The notes beneath the pieces were generated by a model. The model was not told where the DNA came from. It did no database searches and was given only the letters and a program-made list of their open reading frames with translations. Made by a program: the position numbers and the translations under genes. 64,000 bases of DNA from Methyloligella sp050110875 (GTDB taxonomy: Bacteria > Pseudomonadota > Alphaproteobacteria > Rhizobiales > Methyloligellaceae), in NCBI GenBank assembly GCA_050110875.1, contig CP188828.1, positions 558,001-622,000 on the forward strand. Direction: 5' to 3'. Below are positions 8,168 to 14,985 of this stretch, one piece after another; position 1 is the stretch's first letter, and every line of letters begins with the position of its first letter.

Positions 8168-9148
8168 GTGAGCGACAAGATCAAGGCGCCGAGCGTCAAC
8201 AAGACTGTGAAGCCCATTGTGGAGAAGATGATCACCGAGGCGGATCAGCTTCGTATCATCGTTTCCAAGGGCGAGGCCGGCGAGACGCTGATCGATTGCG
8301 GCGACAAGGCCCCGGGCGGTCTGGAGGCTGGCCGCCTGATGGCGGAGGTCTGCCTGGGCGGACTCGGCACGGTCACCTTCGACGTCGCAGATACCACGAG
8401 CCCCTGGTCTTTCAATGTCACGGTCCATACCAGCCAGCCCATCATCGCCTGCCTCGGCTCGCAATATGCCGGCTGGAGCCTTTCGGCCAAGAAGGACGAC
8501 GGCAAGACCTACTACGTGCTGGGCTCGGGGCCCGGCCGCGCGCTGGGCTCGTCCGAGCCGCTGTTCGAGGAGCTCGGCTACCGGGACAAGGCCGATGAGG
8601 GCTTCTTCGTGCTGGAGGCGGATTCGCCCCCGCCGGCGGCATTGGTGAAAGAGGTCGCCGAGGCCTGCAAGGTGAAGCCGGAGAATCTCACCTTCCTCTA
8701 TGCGCCGACCAGCAGCATCGCCGGCATGGTGCAGATCATCGGGCGCAGCCTCGAGGTCGCCATGCACAAGGCCCATGAGCTGCATTTTCCGCTCGAGAAT
8801 ATCGTAGATGGCATCGCCTCGGCGCCGCTCGCGCCGCCGGCCCCCGATTTCGTCACCGCCATGGGCCGCACCAACGATGCGATCATCTATGGCGGGCGCG
8901 TGCAGCTTTACGTGAAGGGCGACGAGGCAGCGGCCAAGGAACTGGCCGAAAAGCTGCCAAGCTCGGCTTCGAAGGATTACGGCCAGCCCTTTGCCGAGAT
9001 CTTCTCCGCCGTGAAGGGCGATTTCTACGCCATCGACAAGATGCTGTTCAGCCCGGCACAGGCCATGGTGAGCGCGCTCGACAGCGGCAAGAGCTTCCAG
9101 GGCGGCGGTATCGACGACGTGCTTCTGAACCGTTGCTTCTACAAATAG
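8168..9148 (+). CDS. mch: Methenyl-H4MPT cyclohydrolase
   Basis: 326 residues, GTG start behind AGGAGGG. It hydrolyses methenyl-H4MPT to N5-formyl-H4MPT, the substrate for FhcD. Family features include LIDCGDKAPGGLEAGRLMAEVCLGGLG near residues 40-65, the segment KPENLTFLYAPTSSIAGMVQ, and the C-terminal GRTNDAIIYGG and GKSFQGGGIDDVLLNRC. No truncation is seen. Sits between the two ATP-grasp genes in a run of same-strand genes with gaps below 15 bases, so it is likely cotranscribed from mtdB onward. Confidence 0.97.
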   Translation: MSDKIKAPSVNKTVKPIVEKMITEADQLRIIVSKGEAGETLIDCGDKAPGGLEAGRLMAEVCLGGLGTVTFDVADTTSPWSFNVTVHTSQPIIACLGSQYAGWSLSAKKDDGKTYYVLGSGPGRALGSSEPLFEELGYRDKADEGFFVLEADSPPPAALVKEVAEACKVKPENLTFLYAPTSSIAGMVQIIGRSLEVAMHKAHELHFPLENIVDGIASAPLAPPAPDFVTAMGRTNDAIIYGGRVQLYVKGDEAAAKELAEKLPSSASKDYGQPFAEIFSAVKGDFYAIDKMLFSPAQAMVSALDSGKSFQGGGIDDVLLNRCFYK

Positions 9149-9162
9149 CGTAGAAAGCGTCC

Positions 9163-10137
9163 ATGGCAGACATCACGCCTCTTCCCACTGAAGCCGGCGG
9201 CCGCCCGGCGCCGCGATCGCACGGGGACGCGCCGATTCTCCTATTCGGAGACGGCAAGGATTGGCACGGCAAAAGCCTCGGCCGCGCGTTCGAAGCGCGC
9301 GGCATCGCACCGATCACCGTGCCTCTGGGGGCGTGCGGCTTCGACACGACCGCGCCACACGGGCTCGCCATTCCGGGGCTGGGGGAGCAACTCCCGGCGG
9401 CGGCTTTCGTGCGTTTCGTTCCCGGCGGCAGCTTCGAGCAGGTCACCATGTATCTCGGGGTGCTGCACGCGCTTCGCGATCTCAGAGTCATGGTGTGGAA
9501 CGACGCCCGCACCATCGAGGCGTGCGTCGACAAATCGACCACCAGCTTCCGCCTGGCAAGCGCCGGTCTGCCGACGCCGCGAAGCTGGACCACGGTGCAT
9601 CGCGAAGAGGCGGCCGAGATCGTCGCCAAGCTCTGCGCGGAAGGGAAGAAGGCGGTGCAGAAGCCCCTGTTCGGCGCGCAAGGGAACGGGCTGGTGCTGC
9701 TCGAGACGCCGGACGATCTGGCGCCGGACGAAGAGGTGAACGGCACGTATTATCTGCAGGAATTCGTTCCCCCTGCCCTCGACGACCAGTATCAGGATTG
9801 GCGCATCTTCGTCTGCCGCGGCCAAGTGGTGGCGGCGATGCTGCGCCACGGCTTGAGCTGGATCACCAATATCAAGCAAGGCGCGCGGGCCAAGGCGGCG
9901 ATCCCGTCCCAAGAGCTGAGCGAGATGGCACTTAAGGCCGCGGCGTGCGTTGGAGCCGATTATGCCGGCGTGGACGTCATCCAATCGCGAGACGGCGGAT
10001 TTCTCGTCCTGGAGGTCAACAGCATGCCCGCCTGGAACGGACTTCAGAAAGTGACCAAGTTCGGCATCACCGAGCATGTGGTGGATGCGTTTCTCGACGC
10101 GGCCTTCGTCCATTCGGACGCGGAAGCGCGAGGTTGA
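9163..10137 (+). CDS. RimK-type ATP-grasp ligase (Orf7 type)
   Basis: 324 residues. RimK/MptN-like ATP-grasp: NDARTIEACVDKSTTSFRLASAGLPTP (residues about 110-140), VQKPLFGAQGNGLVLL (ATP lysine region), YLQEFVPP, DWRIFVCRGQVVAAMLRH and the metal-binding VLEVNSMPAWNGLQKVT at the C-terminus. Archaeal relatives add glutamate to tetrahydromethanopterin or F420, so a glutamate-ligase role in H4MPT or methylofuran synthesis is plausible. It corresponds to Orf7 of methylotroph clusters. The citG-like gene starts directly after its stop. Confidence 0.88.
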   Translation: MADITPLPTEAGGRPAPRSHGDAPILLFGDGKDWHGKSLGRAFEARGIAPITVPLGACGFDTTAPHGLAIPGLGEQLPAAAFVRFVPGGSFEQVTMYLGVLHALRDLRVMVWNDARTIEACVDKSTTSFRLASAGLPTPRSWTTVHREEAAEIVAKLCAEGKKAVQKPLFGAQGNGLVLLETPDDLAPDEEVNGTYYLQEFVPPALDDQYQDWRIFVCRGQVVAAMLRHGLSWITNIKQGARAKAAIPSQELSEMALKAAACVGADYAGVDVIQSRDGGFLVLEVNSMPAWNGLQKVTKFGITEHVVDAFLDAAFVHSDAEARG

Positions 10138-10139
10138 AG

Positions 10140-11000
10140 GTGAGCGGCGGTCTCTCCGACGACGCGGTGGCCAAGGCCTATATCGAGGCTTGCCTGGCGG
10201 AGCTGGAGGCGCTGAAGCCCGGCAATGTCCACCGCTACGCCGACGATCCGCGGCACGTCGTCTCCGATTTCGAGAAGAGCGCGGAGGCCTCCGCGCCGTT
10301 CGTCGCCGATTCCGCGCTTTCCGTGGGCGAGCGGATCAAACGCGCCGCCGAAGCCACGGCGGAGGCCTGCGGCACCAATACCAATCTCGGCATCATCCTA
10401 ATGGCCGCTCCGCTCGCAGCGGCCGCACAGCAACCTCCGAAGAAAGACCTGCAATATCGCGTCGCCAAGATCCTGGCGAAGCTCGGCAAGCGCGATGCGC
10501 GGGACGCCTATGCCGGCATCCGCGCCGCGAACGCAGGTGGGCTCGGCGAGGTGCCGGAGCATGACGTGGCGGAAGAACCGTCTGTAAGCTTCCTCGAGGC
10601 GATGTCCGCAGCGCAGAGCCGCGACCGGATCGCTTGGAACTATACCCATGATTTCGCTGATATTTTTGAGATCGGCTTGCCGACATATGCCGATGCGATG
10701 GCGCGGTGGAGCGCACCGAGCTGGGCGCTTTCGGCGGTCTTCATGCGCTTCTTGGCCACCGAGCCGGACAGCCTGATCGCCCGCAAGCATGGGATGAAGG
10801 AAGCGAGCGATGTGCGCATGGAGGCGGCGCAACTGGCAGAGAAGCTCGGTGCCGCGGAGACGCCGGCCGGCATGGAATCGGCGCTGCTCGCATTCGACCG
10901 GTCTCTCAAGGAACGCGGTTTCAATCCGGGCACGACCGCCGATCTGACAGTTGCGACATTATTAGCCGACCGGCTTCGACTGATGCAGAACACTCAATAA
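10140..11000 (+). CDS. CitG/MdcB-like triphosphoribosyl-dephospho-CoA synthase family protein
   Basis: 286 residues from a GTG preceded by GAGG at six bases. An alternative TTG at 10134 overlaps the orf7 stop. The motif ACLAELEALKPGNVHRYAD near the N-terminus is the CitG-family hallmark (KPGNV), followed by GTNTNLGIILMAAPLAAAA and the C-terminal GFNPGTTADLTVATLLADRL. The classical enzyme makes the prosthetic-group precursor of citrate or malonate lyase, but no lyase genes are present. Homologues recur in H4MPT clusters, so a (phospho)ribosyl-type transfer in cofactor assembly is possible (inference; unproven). Last gene before the fae leader. Confidence 0.85.
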   Translation: MSGGLSDDAVAKAYIEACLAELEALKPGNVHRYADDPRHVVSDFEKSAEASAPFVADSALSVGERIKRAAEATAEACGTNTNLGIILMAAPLAAAAQQPPKKDLQYRVAKILAKLGKRDARDAYAGIRAANAGGLGEVPEHDVAEEPSVSFLEAMSAAQSRDRIAWNYTHDFADIFEIGLPTYADAMARWSAPSWALSAVFMRFLATEPDSLIARKHGMKEASDVRMEAAQLAEKLGAAETPAGMESALLAFDRSLKERGFNPGTTADLTVATLLADRLRLMQNTQ

Positions 11001-11195
11001 AAGGCCTTATTCTGCCGATAATCGACTTGCCCATGGCATCGGCGCCTGCTTATGTTGCCCCCGCGGCTCCGACAGGAGTTGTGGACGAAGGGCGTTTGAG
11101 GCATAGCGCTGTCGTCGGTCGGTCTCCGAGCGCTTCTGTTAGCGGCGGCGTCGATCTCTTTGTTGGATTTCTGTGAATTAGGGAGGGCTTAGTTT
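11001..11195 (+). promoter_or_regulatory. fae upstream region with candidate promoter
   Basis: 195 bases without a gene. A weak sigma-70-like pair, TTGCCC at 11027 and TATGTT at 11051 (18-base spacing), is the best candidate I see. A strong AGGGAGG ribosome-binding site sits about 10 bases before the fae ATG. Fae is normally very highly expressed, so its own promoter is expected here, but the elements are only partial matches. Confidence 0.3.
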
Positions 11196-11705
11196 ATGGC
11201 CAAGATTACGAATGTACGCGTCGGCGAGTCGCTCGTGGGCGATGGCAACGAAGTTGCTCACATCGACCTTCTGATGGGTCCCCGCGGTTCCGCCGTCGAG
11301 ACGGCGTTCTGCAACGCGCTGACCAACAACAAGGACGGCTTCACCACCCTTCTCGCGGTGGTCGCGCCGAACCTGCTCTGCAAGCCGAACACCATGCTGT
11401 TCAACAAGGTCACCATCAAGGACGCCCGTCAGGCCGTCCAGATGTTCGGCCCGGCTCAGCATGCCGTTGCCAAGGCTGTTGCCGATTGCGTCGCCGAGGG
11501 CATCATCCCGGCTGACGAGGCCGACGATCTCTATATCTGCGTCGGCGTCTTCATCCACTGGGAAGCCAACGACGACAAGAAGATCCAGGACTTCAACTAC
11601 CAGGCAACCAAGGAAGCCATCGAGCGCGCCGTCAAGGGTGAGCCGACCGCTGCCGAGGTTACCGCACAGAAGGACAGCGCTTCGCATCCCTTCGCGGCTG
11701 GCTGA
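11196..11705 (+). CDS. fae: Formaldehyde-activating enzyme
   Basis: 169 residues. It catalyses condensation of formaldehyde with H4MPT to methylene-H4MPT and is the entry point of the pathway. The N-terminus MAKITNVRVGESLVGDGNEVAHIDLL carries the catalytic histidine (His22 here, equivalent to His17 of the characterised enzyme); LLCKPNTMLFNKVTIKD and YICVGVFIHWEANDD are also family signatures. It is a stand-alone Fae, not fused to hexulose-phosphate synthase. It has a long 5' gap with a strong ribosome-binding site and is followed by hairpins, consistent with a separate abundant transcript. Confidence 0.98.
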   Translation: MAKITNVRVGESLVGDGNEVAHIDLLMGPRGSAVETAFCNALTNNKDGFTTLLAVVAPNLLCKPNTMLFNKVTIKDARQAVQMFGPAQHAVAKAVADCVAEGIIPADEADDLYICVGVFIHWEANDDKKIQDFNYQATKEAIERAVKGEPTAAEVTAQKDSASHPFAAG

Positions 11706-11794
11706 AAAAGCGAGCCCCCCGGTCGGGGCGAATCCGGCAATTCACCGGGCCCGATACGGCGGTGGTTAAAGAAGCTGGGTTTTTGAGTTAACGG

Positions 11795-11816
11795 CACGGC
11801 GCCTCAAGGCGCCGTG
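11795..11816. terminator. Palindrome between fae and the HisA-like gene
   Basis: Perfect 9-bp stem CACGGCGCC/GGCGCCGTG with a TCAA loop between two convergent genes. The stop codon of the minus-strand HisA-like gene lies in the loop, so the stem extends into its last codons. There is no clear T-run on either side, so efficient intrinsic termination is uncertain. A weaker GCCCC/GGGGC hairpin lies at 11714-11729, just after fae. Confidence 0.45.
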
Positions 11817-12550
11817 TTCGAGGCCGACAATCGCCGTCTTCTCCGGAAGGCGGCGATTTCTTTTTGGCTGAGCGTTCCGCGATGCAAGGCGGTCGCGATC
11901 AAAGCCCCGCTCGTCCCCGCATCGGCCGCGGCCTCAAGATCGCCGATCCCGCGAATGCCGCCTGCGGCGTAGAGCAACGTTCCGGGGCGCGCTCTTTTTG
12001 CAATCTCCTCCAGCCTGGCGAGGTCCGGCCCCGCAGCCGACCCCACAGCCCCCAAGGTCATGACGATGATCCGCGCCGGCCAGAGATCGGGTTCGGCGAG
12101 CAACATGTCGGGGCCGCGAAATCCCGCCTGATCGAAATCGAGCGAGAGAACGAGCTCGTCGCCGCCGGCCGCGCATATGGCAGCCCAGCGCGCCATATCG
12201 GCGAGGCACTCCGACCCGATCACCGGTGTCAGACCTTCGCTCAGACAGCGCCGCGCAGGCTCGCCAGCGGTAAACCCGGCATCCAGCCATATCTCTATTT
12301 CGGGCAAGGCGCGCTTGAGAGCGCAGCAGAGCGCTGCCTGATCGCCTTTCCCCTCGATGGCATCGAGATCGGCGATATAGAGCGCATCCAGGCCGGTGAG
12401 CCCGCATAAGGCTTTTGCGATGGCGGCAGGATCGTCCGCTGAGCCGAACGGGCTGACGATCGGCCGGTAGCTCTGCCTGGCGCCGGCCTTGCCGTGGACG
12501 ACCTGCCCGCCCATAAGATCGAGCACGGGTATGACGCTGAAGTCTCGCAT
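11804..12550 (-). CDS. HisA-family (beta/alpha)8 barrel protein of the C1 cluster
   Basis: 248 residues. It resembles HisA isomerase: VIPVLDLMGGQVVHGKAG at the N-terminus (Asp11 in the position of the catalytic Asp), VLSLDFDQAG near residue 136 (second Asp), and phosphate-binding loops AAGGIRGIGDL and GALIATALHRG. No other histidine genes are nearby. The neighbour is the divergent mfnF homologue 63 bases away, and HisA-like genes are found in H4MPT/methylofuran clusters. A sugar-phosphate or aminofuran isomerase step is therefore a reasonable guess. It could instead be a true HisA; adjacency argues against that but does not exclude it. Confidence 0.8.
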   Translation of the reverse strand: MRDFSVIPVLDLMGGQVVHGKAGARQSYRPIVSPFGSADDPAAIAKALCGLTGLDALYIADLDAIEGKGDQAALCCALKRALPEIEIWLDAGFTAGEPARRCLSEGLTPVIGSECLADMARWAAICAAGGDELVLSLDFDQAGFRGPDMLLAEPDLWPARIIVMTLGAVGSAAGPDLARLEEIAKRARPGTLLYAAGGIRGIGDLEAAADAGTSGALIATALHRGTLSQKEIAAFRRRRRLSASNTAP

Positions 12551-12613
12551 GGCGCATCGGTACCCGGTCAGAGGCCGCTTGAATAGCGGCGCGCGATGGC
12601 GGAGACAGAAGCC

Positions 12614-13708
12614 ATGAAAACAATTATCGGCTGGGATCTCGGCGGCGCCAATGTGAAGCTCGCTTGCGTACGGGACGGCACGCTCGTCGAAGCGCTCCAG
12701 ATTCCCTGCCCCATCCTTGCGGACCGAACCAAATTCGATCAGGCGGTGGAGACCGCCCTAGCCGCTCTTCCCGTAGCGGCGACGGCGGATCTGCACGCCG
12801 TCACCATGACGGGAGAGCTGTCGGACGTCTTTACGAGCCGCATTGAAGGCGTCGGCTATCTGATCGCCCTGATGGAGCGGATCGCGGGCGAGACGCCGCT
12901 TCTGATCTGGGGCGGCTCTGAGGGACTCCTCTCACCGGAAGGTGCCAAGGCCGCCCCTAGCGCGGTCGCCTCGGCCAATTGGCTCGCCACGGCGATGCTC
13001 GCCGCCAAGCTTCAGGGCGACGGGCTGCTGGTCGATATCGGCACGACGACCACCGATCTGATCCTCTTCCGCGACGGCACGCTCCGCATGCGCGGCACGA
13101 CGGATGGGACACGGCTGGCCGAGGGGGAGCTGATCTATACCGGAATTGTGCGCACCCCCGTCATGGCGCTCTCGCAAAAGGCGCCGTTCCAAGGGCGGAT
13201 GCAGGGGGTTGCGGCGGAGAAGTTCGCGACACTGGCGGATGTCTACCGACTGACCGGCGATCTGCCGGAGGATGCCGATCCTTACCCGACTGCCGACGGC
13301 CGCGGCAAAAGCCTGGGTGAAAGCGCAGCGCGGCTGGCGCGCATGCTGGGGCGGGACGCCGAAGACGCACCGATGGCGGATTGGCTGGCGCTCGCGCGGT
13401 GGTTCGCCGAGCGGCATTGGGAGCAGATCGCGCGCGAGGCCGAGGCCCTCATGGCGCGAGAGGCCCTCCCCCAGGACGCGCCGTTGATCGGTGCCGGCTG
13501 CGGGCACTTCCTCGCGGGCCGGCTCGCCAAGGCATTTTCCCGCCCGTATACGGATTTCGGCAAGCTGATCGGCGCGCCGAAGCTGCTTTGGGGCGGTGCT
13601 GCGGTCTGCGCCCCTGCAGTTTCGGTGGCACGCCTGGCTGCAACCGAAAACACGGAATGGGCGTTGTCTCCGCAGAGGAAACAGCTCCAGGGAGTGCCTT
13701 ATGCGTAA
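12614..13708 (+). CDS. MfnF-like H4MPT-linked C1 pathway protein (COG1548)
   Basis: 364 residues from the ATG behind GGAG at nine bases; an in-frame ATG 18 bases upstream (12596) lacks a site. ASKHA/hydantoinase-like fold: IIGWDLGGANVKLACV at residues 3-18 (phosphate-1 loop), LLVDIGTTTTDLILF near residue 140 and APLIGAGCGHFLAGRLA. The archaeal homologue MfnF joins the aminomethylfuran pyrophosphate to the glutamyl-tyramine part of methanofuran. The bacterial protein probably performs the matching step for methylofuran. Its last 8 bases overlap the start of a small secreted protein gene. Confidence 0.83.
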   Translation: MKTIIGWDLGGANVKLACVRDGTLVEALQIPCPILADRTKFDQAVETALAALPVAATADLHAVTMTGELSDVFTSRIEGVGYLIALMERIAGETPLLIWGGSEGLLSPEGAKAAPSAVASANWLATAMLAAKLQGDGLLVDIGTTTTDLILFRDGTLRMRGTTDGTRLAEGELIYTGIVRTPVMALSQKAPFQGRMQGVAAEKFATLADVYRLTGDLPEDADPYPTADGRGKSLGESAARLARMLGRDAEDAPMADWLALARWFAERHWEQIAREAEALMAREALPQDAPLIGAGCGHFLAGRLAKAFSRPYTDFGKLIGAPKLLWGGAAVCAPAVSVARLAATENTEWALSPQRKQLQGVPYA

Positions 13709-14051
13709 TCTTTTCGTCGCGATAAGTCTGATGATGGGTGCGAGCGCCCTGCTCGCCACTCCTGTCCATGCCGGGCCGGGCCAAGCCCTGAAAGGGGACT
13801 GGGCAAAGACCCAGGGTCAGCTCCAGACGGTCGGCTATCTCGATCGGGCCGAACGCCGGCTCCGCCGGAACGGCTATACGGTGATCCCGCCGGCTCCTCC
13901 AGCCGCAGCGCCCGTCGTTGTCGGCGATGCCGCCATCGTTCCCGCCACGCCGGTCGTGCCCGTGCGGCCGACGTCCTGCGGCGAGTATCACTATTGGAAC
14001 GGCGTCGCATGCGTGGATGCGCGCTACGAGGAAGAACCGGAAACCCCATAG
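13701..14051 (+). CDS. Small secreted protein with Cys/Trp motif, first of a pair
   Basis: 116 residues of unknown function. MRNLFVAISLMMGASALLATPVHA looks like a cleavable Sec signal peptide (A-x-A before GPG). The mature part has a short basic region (LDRAERRLRRNGY), a Pro/Ala/Val-rich linker (residues about 70-93), then the C-terminal motif TSCGEYHYWNGVACVDA with two cysteines. An ATG overlapping the mfnF stop by 8 bases, with GGAG upstream, supports translation and coupling. The motif is shared with the next gene. I do not recognise a named family. Confidence 0.72.
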   Translation: MRNLFVAISLMMGASALLATPVHAGPGQALKGDWAKTQGQLQTVGYLDRAERRLRRNGYTVIPPAPPAAAPVVVGDAAIVPATPVVPVRPTSCGEYHYWNGVACVDARYEEEPETP

Positions 14052-14069
14052 GGACGGCGTCGGGCAAGA

Positions 14070-14348
14070 ATGACAGATCTTTTCGCAATGCTTAGGTCCA
14101 CCGGTGTGGGCACGGCTCTTATCGTGGGCGGGTTCCTGTTCGCCTTCGCACCGGCGCAAGCGGCGCCCTTCTCCGGCACCACCGCCTCCTCGAACGCCGC
14201 GAAGGCCGCGATTACCCTTACGCGCTCGGCCCGCCCGCCCGGACGAACCTTCTTCCGCATGCCTTGGCGCCATCGCAACACGCCTGAGAAAACATGCGGC
14301 AAGCATTATGTCTGGAACGGCAAGGCCTGCGTGAAGGCGAAGGGCTGA
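14070..14348 (+). CDS. Small secreted protein with Cys/Trp motif, second of a pair
   Basis: 92 residues of unknown function, 18 bases after its partner. A hydrophobic N-terminal segment (about residues 10-30, VGTALIVGGFLFAFAPAQAA) ends like a signal peptide with AQA-A. A Ser/Thr/Arg-rich middle leads into KTCGKHYVWNGKACVKAKG. This C-terminal motif aligns with the preceding protein as TCGxxYxWNGxACVxA; the two cysteines could form a disulfide in the periplasm. The start is uncertain by a few codons; ATG at residue 7 is an alternative. Confidence 0.68.
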   Translation: MTDLFAMLRSTGVGTALIVGGFLFAFAPAQAAPFSGTTASSNAAKAAITLTRSARPPGRTFFRMPWRHRNTPEKTCGKHYVWNGKACVKAKG

Positions 14349-14357
14349 GACAGCGTG

Positions 14358-14384
14358 GCGCTGCCGGGCTTATTCCGGCAGCGC
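14358..14384. terminator. Hairpin between convergent genes
   Basis: Perfect 10-bp stem GCGCTGCCGG/CCGGCAGCGC with a 7-base loop, placed between the stop of the second small secreted protein and the stop of the DUF447 gene. It could serve as a bidirectional terminator, although neither side has a strong T-run. Confidence 0.5.
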
Positions 14385-14400
14385 TGCCGTTAGATGCGCG

Positions 14401-14970
14401 CTATTCGGCGGCGTTCCGATAGAACGCATCGATCTTGGCCATGAGCAAATCCCAAGCCTCCCTCTCGCGAGGGCCGGCGGTCTTCTCGATGGCGATGGTG
14501 AGATAATCGATCTCCTGATCGACCTTCTCCCGCGGCAGCATCTTGAGCCGGCTCGCCAGGATGGCCGCTTCGAGCACGGCGCTCTTCGCCCGGTTCATGC
14601 CGCCGAACGGCGCATGATTGACGGTTTTCACGACCCGGCAGGAGAAGCGCGGACGAAGCTCGTCCTCCTCGATCCGGTCCACCGCCAACTCCATATGGGC
14701 GAGGGTCTCGGCGAGGCGCGCCCCGGGCACTTCGTCCGCAGGCACGGTCGGCCAGTCCTTCCGGCCCGTCAGGCAGCCGGCGAAGATCAAGACGTCATCG
14801 GTGAAATTCGCCACGGCAAAGGGATTTTCCCGCAGGTTCTTTAGGGTGGTCGAAGGGTGGAACGGCGCGACGATCCAATTTCCGCCATCCTCGATCAGAC
14901 CGAGCGGCGCGATATGGATCTCGCCCTCGGCATTGCTCGTCGTGACGATGCATTCGCGGATCATCGGCAT
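14401..14970 (-). CDS. DUF447 family protein (Orf9 type)
   Basis: 189 residues. N-terminus IRECIVTTSNAEGEIHIAPLGLI and the later NHAPFGGMNRAKSAVLEAAILASRLKML are typical of DUF447, a split-barrel, probable flavin-binding family found in archaea and H4MPT-dependent bacteria. The reaction is unknown; conserved linkage suggests a cofactor-related redox step. It follows the dihydropteroate-synthase-like gene by 15 bases and is the last gene of the minus-strand run. Confidence 0.84.
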   Translation of the reverse strand: MPMIRECIVTTSNAEGEIHIAPLGLIEDGGNWIVAPFHPSTTLKNLRENPFAVANFTDDVLIFAGCLTGRKDWPTVPADEVPGARLAETLAHMELAVDRIEEDELRPRFSCRVVKTVNHAPFGGMNRAKSAVLEAAILASRLKMLPREKVDQEIDYLTIAIEKTAGPREREAWDLLMAKIDAFYRNAAE

Positions 14971-14985
14971 GGCATCCCCCTGCCC

